Origin: DATFMP01 sp035266845
Lineage (GTDB): Bacteria > SAR324 > JACQKK01
NCBI GenBank assembly: GCA_035266845.1
Contig: DATFMP010000079.1
Location: forward strand, 25,681-89,680
DNA: 64,000 nucleotides
Direction: 5' to 3'
The notes beneath the pieces are model-generated. The model made no database searches, was not told the origin of the DNA, and worked only from the letters and a program-made list of their open reading frames with translations. Made by a program: the position numbers and the translations under genes. Below, piece after piece: positions 17,577-25,893 of the stretch (the stretch's first letter is position 1; every line of letters begins with the position of its first letter).

Positions 17577-18695
17577 ATGGCCACCAAGCCCGCCACCACC
17601 GCGCCCAGCCCCATTACGAGCGTACAGTGCGACTGCTACCGCATTCCGCTGCCCGTGACGCTGTCCGACTCCACCCATGGCGACATCACGCACTTCCAGC
17701 TCATCACGGTGCGCCTGCGCGACCGCGAGGGCGCCGAGGGTCTGGGCTACACCTACACCGTGGGCGCGGGCGGCGTGGCCATCCGTGAGCTCATCCGACG
17801 CGATCTGGCGCCGCTGCTGCTGGGCGCCGAGCCGGAGCGCAGCGAGGCGCTGTGGGAGCGCATGTGGTGGCACCTGCACTACGTGGGACGAGGCGGGCTG
17901 GCCATCCACGCCATCTCCGCGGCGGATATCGCCCTGTGGGATCTCAAGGCACGGCGACAGCGCCTGCCTCTGTGGCGCCTGTTGGGCGGTCATGACCCAC
18001 GCGTGCAGGCCTATGCGGGCGGCATCGACCTGCAATTCCCGCTGGATCAGCTTGAGCGCCAAGCGGAGCGCAATCTGGAGGCGGGCTTCCGCGCCATCAA
18101 GATGAAGGTGGGCCGGCCGCGCATGTCCGAGGACCTGGAGCGCGTGGCGGCGCTTCGGCACCTGCTGGGCGAGGACATCGTGCTGATGGTGGACGCCAAT
18201 ATGCGCTGGCGGGTGGACGAGGCCATCCGTGCCTCGCGGGCCCTGGCCGAGCACGGGGTGTACTGGCTTGAGGAGCCGACCATCCCGGACGACCTGCCCG
18301 GCCACGTGCGCATCGCCACGGAGGGCGCGTTGCCTATCGCCGCGGGGGAGAACCTGCACACGCTGCACGAGTTCAAACGGTATGTGGACGCGGGTGCCGT
18401 ACACTTCCCGGAGCCGGATGCCTCCAACTGCGGCGGAATCACGACGTGGCTCAAGGTGGCCCACGTGGCCGAGGCGCACAACCTGCCGGTGACGTCCCAC
18501 GGCATCCACGATATCCACGTGCACCTGCTGGCGGCGGTGCCCAACGCCTCGTACCTGGAGGTGCACGGCTTCGGCCTGGAGCGCTTCATTGCCGAGCCCC
18601 TGGCCATCGCGGAGGGGGCCGCGATCGCGCCGGAGCGGTCGGGTCATGGCGTGACGCTGGACTGGGAGGGCCTGGCCACGCTACGGGAAGAGTGA
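17577..18695 (+). CDS. Mandelate racemase/muconate lactonizing enzyme family protein (probable acid sugar dehydratase)
   Basis: Enolase-superfamily enzyme of 372 residues; abstracts an alpha-proton from a carboxylate, usually to dehydrate an acid sugar. The cap domain includes THGDITHFQLITVRL. The barrel has the catalytic Lys pair IKMKVG, metal ligands VDANMRW (Asp), LEEPTIPDD (Glu) and AGENLHT (Glu), and the general base His in TSHGIHDIHVHL. KxK plus His is the mandelate racemase subgroup, which contains many sugar-acid dehydratases. Start ATG at 17577; a weak alternative is ATG 17520. It is divergent from the four-carbon acid kinase/PdxA pair, suggesting it supplies their substrate. Exact substrate unknown. 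Confidence 0.83.
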   Translation: MATKPATTAPSPITSVQCDCYRIPLPVTLSDSTHGDITHFQLITVRLRDREGAEGLGYTYTVGAGGVAIRELIRRDLAPLLLGAEPERSEALWERMWWHLHYVGRGGLAIHAISAADIALWDLKARRQRLPLWRLLGGHDPRVQAYAGGIDLQFPLDQLERQAERNLEAGFRAIKMKVGRPRMSEDLERVAALRHLLGEDIVLMVDANMRWRVDEAIRASRALAEHGVYWLEEPTIPDDLPGHVRIATEGALPIAAGENLHTLHEFKRYVDAGAVHFPEPDASNCGGITTWLKVAHVAEAHNLPVTSHGIHDIHVHLLAAVPNASYLEVHGFGLERFIAEPLAIAEGAAIAPERSGHGVTLDWEGLATLREE

Positions 18696-18751
18696 GCCGC
18701 GCAGTGGGCGCGGCACCGCTTACCACGCACCAACCGCCGAAGGATCGCCTC

Positions 18752-20479
18752 ATGCCGCTAAGGAGTCGCGCCCCCCTCCACATCGCCCTGGCCCTGCCGG
18801 CGGTGTTGCTGGCCGCTGCCTTGCTGCTGCCTCCGCGGGCCGGCGCCACGCCGCTGCCCCCGCACACCCATCCCTCGCAGTGGGTGCACATCAAGCTGCT
18901 GGCCATCAACGACTTCCACGGGGCGCTGCAGCCGCGCACCGAGCACGGTCGGCCCGTGGGCGGCGCCGCCGTGCTGGCGGCCTATTTGCAGGCGGCGGCC
19001 CAGCGGGCGCGCGACGGGGCGATCATTGTGGAGGCGGGCGACCAGGTGGGCGCCAGCCCGCCCGATTCCGCGCTGCTGCAGGACGAGCCCGCCATCAGCG
19101 TGCTGAACCTGCTGGCCAACGCGCACTGCACGGCGGCGGACCCGCTGGACCCCGCCTGCAACGTAGTGGGTACGCTGGGCAACCACGAGTTCGACGAAGG
19201 CGTGCCCGAGCTGCTGCGCCTGCTGCACGGCGGCAATGCCACCCACGGGCCGTTCCTGCAGGCGCCCTGGGGCGGGGCGCGCTTCCCGGTGGTCTGCGCC
19301 AACGTGGTCGATGCCGCCACGGGCAAGCCGCTGCTGCCGCCCTACGTGATCAAACGGGTGCACGGCGTGCCCATCGCGTTCGTGGGGGCTGTACTGCGGG
19401 CCACGCCCAGCATGGTCACGCCTTCCGGCGTGGCGGGCGTGCAATTCACGGACGAGGCCAGCGCCATCAACCGGCAGGTGCGCGCGCTGAAGGCCCAGGG
19501 CGTGCGCGCCATCGTGGCGGTAATCCACCAGGGCGCCCTGCAGATTCCCTTCGAGGGCACCACGCCGGACATCCCCACCTCCCCGCCACGTGGGCCCGTG
19601 ATGAACATCGTGCGGCGCCTGGACGATGAGGTGGACGTGGTGATCTCCGGCCATACGCACGCGTTCAGCAATGCCATCGTCACCAACGGCCACGGCAAGC
19701 ACATGCTCATCACGCAGGCCTATGCCTACGGCACGGCTTTCGCGGAGATCGACCTGGCCCTGGAGCCGACCACGCACGACGTGGTGGAGCGCTCCGCCCG
19801 CATCGTCACCACCTGGGGCGATGCGGGGCCAGGGCTGCACCCGCAGCCGCAGGTGGCCGCGCTGGTGAAGGCCGCCGATGCCGCCGTGGCCGTGCGCGTG
19901 GACCAGCCGGTGGGCAGGGCGGCGGCAGCGGTGTCGCGGCGCGAGAACGACTCCGGCGAATCGGCCCTGGGCGACCTGATCGCGGACGCCCAGCGCGCGG
20001 CCCAGCACACGGACTTCGCGTTCACCAACCCCGGCGGCATTCGCGCGGACCTGCCGACCGGGCCGGTGACCTGGGGCGACCTGTTCACCGCGCAGCCCTT
20101 CGGCAATGACCTGGTGCGCATGCAGCTCACCGGTGCGCAGGTGCTGCGGCTGCTGGAGCAGCAGTGGCGGGGGCAGGCCAAGCCGCGCATCCTGCAGGTC
20201 TCCGGCCTGCGCTACGCGTGGAGCGATCGCAAGCCAAAGGGGCACCGCGTGGTGCAGGCGCGGGATGCGGCCGGAAAGCCGCTCGATCCGCAGCGGGTGT
20301 ACAGCGTGGTCGTGAACAGCTTCCTGGCGGCGGGGGGCGACAACTTCTCCGTGTTCACGGAGGGCACCGGGCAGAGTGTCGCAGGCAACGACCTGGACGC
20401 GATGGTGGCTTATGTCCGCGCCCTGCCGCAGCCCTTCCGCGTGGCCACGGACGGTCGCATCCAGCGCCAGGAGCAGTGA
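18752..20479 (+). CDS. Exported 5'-nucleotidase/2',3'-cyclic phosphodiesterase family protein
   Basis: 575 residues with a signal peptide (LHIALALPAVLLAAALLLPP), so it acts in the periplasm. The metallophosphoesterase domain has the dinuclear metal motifs LLAINDFHGAL (DxH), EAGDQVG, TLGNHEFDEGV (GNHE) and VISGHTHAFS (GHxH). The C-terminal substrate domain has FTNPGGIRADL, TWGDLFTAQPFGNDLV and VVNSFLAAGGDNF, as in UshA-type nucleotidases. It releases phosphate from extracellular nucleotides. Start 18752 has AAGGA about 7 bases upstream. Same strand as the dehydratase, 56 bases downstream; a functional link is not obvious. Confidence 0.88.
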   Translation: MPLRSRAPLHIALALPAVLLAAALLLPPRAGATPLPPHTHPSQWVHIKLLAINDFHGALQPRTEHGRPVGGAAVLAAYLQAAAQRARDGAIIVEAGDQVGASPPDSALLQDEPAISVLNLLANAHCTAADPLDPACNVVGTLGNHEFDEGVPELLRLLHGGNATHGPFLQAPWGGARFPVVCANVVDAATGKPLLPPYVIKRVHGVPIAFVGAVLRATPSMVTPSGVAGVQFTDEASAINRQVRALKAQGVRAIVAVIHQGALQIPFEGTTPDIPTSPPRGPVMNIVRRLDDEVDVVISGHTHAFSNAIVTNGHGKHMLITQAYAYGTAFAEIDLALEPTTHDVVERSARIVTTWGDAGPGLHPQPQVAALVKAADAAVAVRVDQPVGRAAAAVSRRENDSGESALGDLIADAQRAAQHTDFAFTNPGGIRADLPTGPVTWGDLFTAQPFGNDLVRMQLTGAQVLRLLEQQWRGQAKPRILQVSGLRYAWSDRKPKGHRVVQARDAAGKPLDPQRVYSVVVNSFLAAGGDNFSVFTEGTGQSVAGNDLDAMVAYVRALPQPFRVATDGRIQRQEQ

Positions 20480-21035
20480 GGGGCAGGGCGGGCCTAATCT
20501 GCGGCCAGATTGACGAGGCGACCCAGGCGCACGGCGGAGAGGCCGGGCAGGAGCTGTTAAGATCCCGGCGATAAGCGGTGGATGTCCGATGCCGTCATAG
20601 AGGCAGCGATGGCTATGGTGGTCGAGCTAGCGGGGCAGATGGGTGGTGCGCGATGCGCCGGGCCACACTGAATCGGTTTTCCAGACCCGCCGGCCCTCAG
20701 GACTTGAATCCGGGCACGCATTTGCAGACTGTGCGTACGCTGATGCCCAACTCGTCTGCGACCCGAACGGGGACCACCCCTACTGGATTACTTGCCGCAC
20801 CAGCAGGGCTCGCGTGTGCCCTGTTGTTCTGGCATTCTTATGGCTGTGCATCCGGGCTTCTTTTTCTTGGGTGATGGATTGAGCACCAAGCCACCACTTC
20901 CCAGGAGATATCCGGATGAACAACCTTCATCAACTTCACAGCCAGGCGGCCGAGCCATCGAGAGCCGCCCGTGCGGCAGGCCTTCAAGCGTGGCGGCGCG
21001 GTGAATCACGATCGAGCAGGGATGCAAGCGAAATC
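20480..21035. other. Gene-free stretch holding a transposase fossil
   Basis: Between the 5'-nucleotidase stop and the ChaC-like start there is no intact gene. The centre (about 20648-20851) is a decayed IS481-type transposase on the minus strand, listed separately. The right part contains a good Shine-Dalgarno (AGGAG at 20903-20907) and an ATG at 20916 that is in frame with the ChaC-like gene. Only about half of the third codon positions in that extension are G or C, unlike the neighbouring genes, so it does not look coding. Confidence 0.6.
20648..20851 (-). pseudogene. Degraded N-terminal part of an IS481-family transposase
   Basis: From an ATG at 20851 the minus strand reads MHSHKNARTTGHTRALLVRQ, then VIQ and a TAG stop. 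This matches the usual IS481 start (M-x-x-HKNAR-x-T-x-x-x-RALLVRRV). After a frameshift it continues VRVADELGISVRTVCKCVPG and FKS, a TGA stop, then GPAGLENR, matching the helix-turn-helix and following linker of the same family. So one frameshift and two stops are present, and the catalytic DDE core is absent. It is a fossil with no coding capacity. Confidence 0.78.
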
Positions 21036-21602
21036 ATGACCTGGGTGTTCGGCTACGGCTCATTGATGTGGAATCCCGGCTTCGCCTGTGTGGAGACGCG
21101 GCCGGCCGTGCTGCGCGGATACCATCGCGCCTACATGATGTACTCCACACGCAACCGCGGCACGCCGGAATCGCCCGGTATGGTGCTGAGTCTGGCGCCG
21201 GGCGGAGAGTGCATCGGTATGGCCCTGCGCATCGAGCCGGGCCGCGAGGCCGAGGCACTCGAGTACCTGGATAAGCGTGAGGGCGAGGGGCGCGCCAACA
21301 AGCGCGTGCTCGTGCCCATCCACTGGGGCGGTGCGGCCAACGGCGCCGCCCAGCACGTGTGGACCTACCTGCCGATCCTCAGCTACAGCAACTACATCTG
21401 GGGCGTGCCCATAGAGCGGCAGGCGGAGTTGGTCGCGCGTGGTTGCGGCAAGACCGGCACGTCCTTCGACTACCTGCGCCTGGTGCTGGAAGAACTCTCC
21501 CGGCTGCAGGTGAGCGAGCCTACGCTGGAGCTCCTCTTCACGCGTGCGCAGCAGTTTCTCAGTGCCGGTGCCAAGCCGGTGCCGGCCGCAGCGGCTGACT
21601 AG
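21036..21602 (+). CDS. chaC: ChaC-like gamma-glutamylcyclotransferase
   Basis: 188 residues. MTWVFGYGSLMWNPGF opens with the YGSL substrate-binding loop of the GGCT fold. YLDKREGEG aligns with the catalytic Glu region of ChaC (WREKxGY in others). The later TYLPILSYSNYIWGVP corresponds to the conserved ChaC segment before the terminal helices. ChaC enzymes split glutathione into 5-oxoproline and Cys-Gly. The start at 21036 matches the conserved N-terminus of the family. An in-frame ATG at 20916 with AGGAG upstream would add 40 residues, but that stretch has non-coding-like base composition. Confidence 0.82.
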   Translation: MTWVFGYGSLMWNPGFACVETRPAVLRGYHRAYMMYSTRNRGTPESPGMVLSLAPGGECIGMALRIEPGREAEALEYLDKREGEGRANKRVLVPIHWGGAANGAAQHVWTYLPILSYSNYIWGVPIERQAELVARGCGKTGTSFDYLRLVLEELSRLQVSEPTLELLFTRAQQFLSAGAKPVPAAAAD

Positions 21603-21831
21603 ACGCCATCCTCCCGCACGAACGTCGGGACCCCCCGGCGACGCACCTCCTCACGCAGTCCTGACGGGATTACCGAGGCCGTCCCCGCCCCGCTGCCAAG
21701 TCGCGCTGGTCTGCGCCTTGCATCGTGAGGGTCAACCAAAACGGCCGCAGTCGGGTCATAGAGTTGTGGATGCACGTCTGGCCAGCGCGACCCCTGGGTT
21801 GCGGCATGTGCCATGCGCAAGGATGAGGACT

Positions 21832-22053
21832 ATGCCACGTCCAGGCAACAACAAACGTGTGCTCGTGACCGGCATGCGCAAGAGTGGAGATACGGACTAC
21901 CACTTCAAGATCTTCGGCAACCCCACTTCGGCTTTTCCGCCGCTGATCCTCAAGATGTCCCTCCACGAGATGCAGCAGTGGCTGCACCAGACGCAGACCG
22001 CGCCGGAAGCCGGCCGGCGCTCCGACCGGCCCCGGCTGCGCGTGGTGGGCTGA
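21832..22053 (+). CDS. Small protein of unknown function, 73 residues
   Basis: Begins MPRPGNNKRVLVTGMRKSGD and has a basic C-terminus (RRSDRPRLRVVG). No family recognised. It is preceded by GATGAGGA close to the ATG at 21832, with an alternative ATG at 21823. The region TDYHFKIFGNPTSAFPPLIL reads like a compact beta-hairpin domain, and the following SLHEMQQWLHQ like a short helix. Supported by codon usage consistent with its neighbours and a plausible ribosome site; evidence is otherwise thin. Confidence 0.5.
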   Translation: MPRPGNNKRVLVTGMRKSGDTDYHFKIFGNPTSAFPPLILKMSLHEMQQWLHQTQTAPEAGRRSDRPRLRVVG

Positions 22054-22287
22054 TCTTCCAGTTCCCCCCGTCGTCAGCCGCCGTCAGAGCCACCTCGCCC
22101 ATGCGCCGCGTGCCCCGAGCGATGCAAGGCCCCACGCCATGCCATCTGCCGGTCGTCGCTGGTGCTTCGCGGTCACCCATGTGAAAATCGAAAAAAGGCG
22201 CTGCAAGACCGCTTTCCTCTTGCGCGAGGCCACTCTACATTGAATGCGTCATTGCAGGCTGCAGATGTCCAACCGACTGGGGCACCC

Positions 22288-22935
22288 GTGTGTCCGGTCT
22301 CGGGCCAGTCGGTGGCCGAAGACTCGCTGAACAGCGCCACCGCCGGTGTGGGCCTGCTGCTGGCGCTGGGCGCGCTACCGGTGCTGGTCGTGGCGGCCAG
22401 CCGCTACGGCACCGTGTGGCATGTCGTGAGCTTCAGCATCTATGGCGCCTCGCTGGTGCTGCTGTATGGCGTCGCGACGCTGTATCACGCCACGCGGCAG
22501 GTGCGGCGCAAGCGGCTGCTGCAGGTGCTCGATCACGCCTCGATCTACGTGCTCATCGCGGGCACGTACACACCCTTCACCTTCATCACGCTCAAGGGCG
22601 GGTGGGGCTGGAGCCTGTTCGGCGTCGTGTGGGGACTCTCGGCGGTGGGGATTGGCTTGAAGGCTGTCTTCGGGGATCGCTTCGAATTGATCTCCACACT
22701 GGTCTACATCGCGATGGGCTGGCTGTGCCTGGTGGCCGTAGTGCCCCTGGTGCACAATCTGGCCTGGGGTGGGCTGGCGCTGCTCTTTTTTGGTGGGGTT
22801 TCCTACACGGCCGGCACGGCCTTCTATCTGTGGGAGCGCATGCCCTTCAACCACGCCGTGTGGCACCTGTTCGTGCTGACGGGCAGCGTGTGTCACTTCT
22901 TCGCCGTGCTCTTCTTCACGCTGCTGGCCCGGTGA
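22288..22935 (+). CDS. Hemolysin III family (PAQR-like) integral membrane protein
   Basis: About 215 residues with seven predicted membrane helices. Signature residues are SATAGVGLLLALG at the start, LYGVATLYHATRQ followed by LQVLDHASIYVLIAGTYTPF, and FNHAVWHLFVLTGSVCHFF near the end. The conserved His residues (LYHA and HxxxH) match the metal site of the PAQR/YqfA superfamily. The name hemolysin is historical; members are probably membrane lipid hydrolases or regulators. No in-frame ATG exists. GTG at 22288 gives a family-like N-terminus and length, with GTG at 22312 as an alternative. It faces the deaminase gene convergently. Confidence 0.78.
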   Translation: MCPVSGQSVAEDSLNSATAGVGLLLALGALPVLVVAASRYGTVWHVVSFSIYGASLVLLYGVATLYHATRQVRRKRLLQVLDHASIYVLIAGTYTPFTFITLKGGWGWSLFGVVWGLSAVGIGLKAVFGDRFELISTLVYIAMGWLCLVAVVPLVHNLAWGGLALLFFGGVSYTAGTAFYLWERMPFNHAVWHLFVLTGSVCHFFAVLFFTLLAR

Positions 22936-22959
22936 GCGGGCGGTTCCAATGCCGCCCCG

Positions 22960-23427
22960 CTAAGGCCCACCCACCGCATCGCTCTCGAAACGCCGCAGCC
23001 AGCCGGCGAGGAACTCGCGGATCGGCTCGGCCAGCACGCCCTCCACCACCTCGATGCCCGCCGCCCGAAGCTCGGCGACGCCGCTGCCCCGCACTTGCGG
23101 GTGCGGATCGCGCACACCCACCACCACGCGGCGCGGACGCTTGTGCACCAGCATGCTGGAGCACGGTGGCGTGCGGCCCGTAAACGAGCAGGGCTCCAAG
23201 ATCACGAAGATTTCCTGCCCCTCGATGGGCACGCCGGCGGCCTCGGCGGCCCGCACTGCCATCACCTCGGCGTGGGAGCCCCCAGGGGGCTGGGTCGCAC
23301 CCGTGGCCACCACGGCCTCACCGTGCACGACCACGCAGCCCACCGGCGGATTGTCACCCGTCCGGCCGGCCACCGAGCGGGCCGCGTCCAGGGCGGCCTG
23401 CATGAAGCGTTCGTCGCGCGAGGGCAT
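22960..23427 (-). CDS. RibD-type cytidine/deoxycytidylate deaminase domain protein
   Basis: 155 residues, only the zinc deaminase half of RibD. Zinc ligands are visible in GSHAEVMAV (His, with catalytic Glu) and ILEPCSFTGRTPPCSSML (two Cys). The GRTPPC motif points to the riboflavin-pathway pyrimidine deaminase rather than cytidine or tRNA deaminases. The reductase half that normally follows is absent: about 30 residues of unrelated tail end in SDAVGGP. It starts 29 bases after the metX stop on the same strand. A standalone deaminase could act in riboflavin synthesis if a separate reductase exists elsewhere, or on another nucleotide. Confidence 0.8.
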   Translation of the reverse strand: MPSRDERFMQAALDAARSVAGRTGDNPPVGCVVVHGEAVVATGATQPPGGSHAEVMAVRAAEAAGVPIEGQEIFVILEPCSFTGRTPPCSSMLVHKRPRRVVVGVRDPHPQVRGSGVAELRAAGIEVVEGVLAEPIREFLAGWLRRFESDAVGGP

Positions 23428-23456
23428 GGGATGCGCGGGCCTGGGCGGCCGCGCCT

Positions 23457-24593
23457 TCAGGATTGGGACAGGAAGTCCGACAGAGGTGCCGACAGCTTTT
23501 CCTCGATGATCTCCGGGATCAGGAAGAAGTCGTGGCCGTAGTCGTCGTCCACCAGCACGTAGCGTGCATCCTTCTGGTTCACCTGCAACGCCTTCACGAT
23601 ATCCTCGGAGAGGTAGGGCGGGAACAGGTTGTCGCCCGTGGCGGCGATGATCAGCATGCGCGCATGAACCGATTCGAAGGCGCTGGCCAGCGAACCGTAT
23701 TTGACCGCCAGGTCGAAGTGATTCCAGGTCTGCAGCAGGTAGAGCATCGAGTTGGCATCGAAGGCCCCGCCGAACGGCCACGCCTGATGGCGCAGGTACT
23801 CCTCGCCGTCGTGGAGCCGCTGCATGTGGAACGAAGCATCGGTGTACGGCTCCCGTGGGCTCGCGTGGTACTTGGCAAACTTCTTCTCCATCATCAGCGG
23901 CGAAATGAAGGTGCAGAAGCCGATCTCACGGGCAATGGTGAGCCCATTGACGGGCTCGTGGCCAGGCTTGTAGCGGCCGTTGTTGTAGTTGGCGTCCAAC
24001 TGGATGGCATCGATCTGGGCGCGGTTGGTCATGATCTGGAACTGGTTGGAGTATGCCCCCGAGCCGATGCTGATGCAGTTGTCCACGAATTCGGGATACA
24101 TGATGGACCACACCAGCGCCTGATAGCCACCCAGGCTGCCTCCGATGACCGTGTGCAGGCGCTCCACGCCCAGTTGATCGAGCAGGATCTTCTGGGAGCG
24201 AACCATGTCCCCGATGGTCACGATGGGGAAGTGCAGCCCGTAGGGTTCGCCCGTGTCCGGATTGATCGAGGCTGGCCCGCTTGTGCCGCCGCAGCCGCCC
24301 AACATGTTGACGCACACGACGTAGTAGCGATTCGTATCGATGGGGCGTCCCGGCCCCACCATCGCTGCCCACCAGGCACGCCTGGGGTCGTCCGGGAAGT
24401 CCGGATCCGTGACGTGTGTGTTGAGGGAAAGCGCGTGGCAGACCAGCACGGCGGGGTGCCGGGGGTCGCCCCAGGCCTCGTACCCCACCTCCAGCAGTGG
24501 AATGACCTCCGGCTTGCCCAGGTAGGGCGTCTCGAACTCGAAGGGTTCGTGATGGACGTAGATTCGTGCATTGGGATGCTTGTTCAGGGCCAT
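23457..24593 (-). CDS. metX: Homoserine O-acyltransferase family alpha/beta hydrolase
   Basis: Activates homoserine by O-acylation for methionine synthesis. 378 residues. The oxyanion region is VCVNMLGGCGGTSGPASINP, PYGLHFPIVTIGDMVRSQ is a MetX-specific stretch, the nucleophile is Ser in VIGGSLGGYQALVWS (GGSMGG in most homologues), and the triad is completed by Asp in AATGDNLFPPY and His in DDDYGHDFF. Acetyl versus succinyl donor cannot be told by eye, and some members are simple hydrolases. The start is uncertain: ATG 24593 or ATG 24623, with a purine-rich GGGGAGAGGGAG between them that spaces poorly to either. Confidence 0.82.
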   Translation of the reverse strand: MALNKHPNARIYVHHEPFEFETPYLGKPEVIPLLEVGYEAWGDPRHPAVLVCHALSLNTHVTDPDFPDDPRRAWWAAMVGPGRPIDTNRYYVVCVNMLGGCGGTSGPASINPDTGEPYGLHFPIVTIGDMVRSQKILLDQLGVERLHTVIGGSLGGYQALVWSIMYPEFVDNCISIGSGAYSNQFQIMTNRAQIDAIQLDANYNNGRYKPGHEPVNGLTIAREIGFCTFISPLMMEKKFAKYHASPREPYTDASFHMQRLHDGEEYLRHQAWPFGGAFDANSMLYLLQTWNHFDLAVKYGSLASAFESVHARMLIIAATGDNLFPPYLSEDIVKALQVNQKDARYVLVDDDYGHDFFLIPEIIEEKLSAPLSDFLSQS

Positions 24594-24692
24594 GGCGAAC
24601 TGGAGCGCTCCCTCTCCCCTCATAACTGGACAGTTCGTGCCCGGCGCAATTGATGTTTCGCCGGCCAGCCGGATCGTGTAATGTGGAAGATT

Positions 24693-24711
24693 AGCACTGA
24701 ACGGCAGTGCT
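24693..24711. repeat. Inverted repeat in the metX/TPR divergent intergenic region
   Basis: AGCACTG-AACGG-CAGTGCT, a perfect 7-base palindrome with a 5-base spacer, lies between the divergent starts of metX (24593, minus) and the TPR protein (24833, plus). It could be an operator or a leader hairpin. No T-run follows in either direction, so a terminator is unlikely. Confidence 0.4.
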
Positions 24712-24832
24712 GCAAATAGCCTTCTGACGGGGTTGCCGCCTCGAGGGTGCCTCCGACGCGGCACCGCAGATGAACACTTCGCGCATCGTAGGGCCCGGGC
24801 CGGCCGAGCGATGCGCCCTCGCAGTGGAAGCG

Positions 24833-25522
24833 ATGGCCAAGCATAGCGAGCACAGGGCGCACCGGATCGACCGCAAGGCGCTCAAGGAAGATGCATTCCA
24901 GGACACGATGTTCTGGCTGGTGGATTGGGCCTACCAGCGTCGCGTGCTGCTCATCGCGATCGGCACGGCCGTCGTACTGTTGGTGGCGGCCGGCTTCGGC
25001 GGCTATTACTACTGGCAGGCGCAGCGGCGGGCCGCATCGGCACAGTTCTATCAGGCTGAACACGCGCTCGCCAATCAGAAGCTGGACCAGAAGGACCGGC
25101 TCGCTTATGCCCGCAAGGCCTATGAGGCGTTCGTGGCCGAGCATCCTTCAAGCAGTCTCGCGCCGGTAGCCTGGATGCACATTGCCGCGTTGGCTTGGCA
25201 GCAGGAAGATCAGAATGCTGCCCGCAAGGCCTACGGCGAGGTGCTCTCTCATGGCGACTCCACGCAGACCCAGCGGGATCTGGCGCACATCGGGCTGGCC
25301 AAGCTGGACGAGGCCCAGGGCAAGCTGGACGCCGCCACCAAGGAATACGAGGCCGTCTCGGATGGCACCTTCGACGAATTGAAGTCGCTCAGCCTCGGCC
25401 GTGTCGCCGCGGCGGAGCACAAGGACGATCAGGCGCGCCAGTACTTCGAGAAAGCGGCCCGCGCCACCTCGGGCTCGGCACTGGCCGAGTGGGCCCGCCA
25501 GAATCTGGACTATCAACCCTAG
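24833..25522 (+). CDS. Membrane-anchored TPR protein (YfgM/TPR_21-like)
   Basis: 229 residues. A charged cytoplasmic N-terminus (about 35 residues) leads into one membrane helix, RVLLIAIGTAVVLLVAAGFG, then a periplasmic stretch of TPR-like helix pairs: SAQFYQAEHALANQ, AYARKAYEAFVAEHP, AWQQEDQNAARKAYGEVL and LGRVAAAEHKDDQARQYFEK. The topology and repeat type resemble YfgM, an ancillary factor of outer-membrane protein export. The open frame starts earlier with non-conserved residues, but ATG 24833 follows GGAAG. First gene of a plus-strand run with rpoZ-like, lipoprotein and lpxB. Confidence 0.72.
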   Translation: MAKHSEHRAHRIDRKALKEDAFQDTMFWLVDWAYQRRVLLIAIGTAVVLLVAAGFGGYYYWQAQRRAASAQFYQAEHALANQKLDQKDRLAYARKAYEAFVAEHPSSSLAPVAWMHIAALAWQQEDQNAARKAYGEVLSHGDSTQTQRDLAHIGLAKLDEAQGKLDAATKEYEAVSDGTFDELKSLSLGRVAAAEHKDDQARQYFEKAARATSGSALAEWARQNLDYQP

Positions 25523-25605
25523 CCAATAGCTAGCCTTGGCTGGCGCGGCGGTGCCGGGGGCATCCGTCGCCGGACGCGCCGGTCTCCGCAACCCGCAGAG
25601 CTGCC

Positions 25606-25893
25606 ATGGCCGAAGAAGAGGAAATCAAGCGCACGATGACCTACCTGGACCTGGTTGAAGAGTTCCCAAAGGAACCCACCATGACGCAGTTCGAGAAGAT
25701 CATTGTCGTGTCCAGGCGGGCGAAGGACCTGCACGATCATGACAAGGTGGAACTGGTGCACGACCATTTCACCGCACCGTACATTGCGCTGCAGGAGTTG
25801 CGCGAGGGGTTCATCCGCCCCGTCTACCGCGAAGAGGAGGAGCCCGTCGCGGTGCTTGAGGACGACTCCGAAGATGCGGAAGAGGAGGAGTAG
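25606..25893 (+). CDS. rpoZ: Probable RNA polymerase omega subunit (divergent)
   Basis: 95 residues. The middle section EKIIVVSRRAKDLHDHD and APYIALQELREGFIRPVYRE aligns with the omega fold: a helix with (V/A)xRARxL, then PxxIALxEIxxGxI. The N-terminus (MAEEEEIKRTMTYLDLVEEF) and the Asp/Glu-rich tail are not like the canonical proteobacterial MARxTVEDC start, so this is a divergent member. Omega assists folding and assembly of the beta' subunit. The spoT and gmk genes that commonly flank rpoZ are absent. An unrelated small acidic protein is possible. Confidence 0.62.
   Translation: MAEEEEIKRTMTYLDLVEEFPKEPTMTQFEKIIVVSRRAKDLHDHDKVELVHDHFTAPYIALQELREGFIRPVYREEEEPVAVLEDDSEDAEEEE

Noticed and set aside
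20643..20882. 79-residue plus-strand reading frame
   Set aside because: It overlaps the decayed IS481 sequence on the other strand and has no domain or ribosome site.
22935..22960. Bidirectional terminator between the hemolysin III-type gene and the deaminase gene
   Set aside because: GCGGGCGG and CCGCCCCGC can pair imperfectly, but there is no T-run on either side, so I did not list it.
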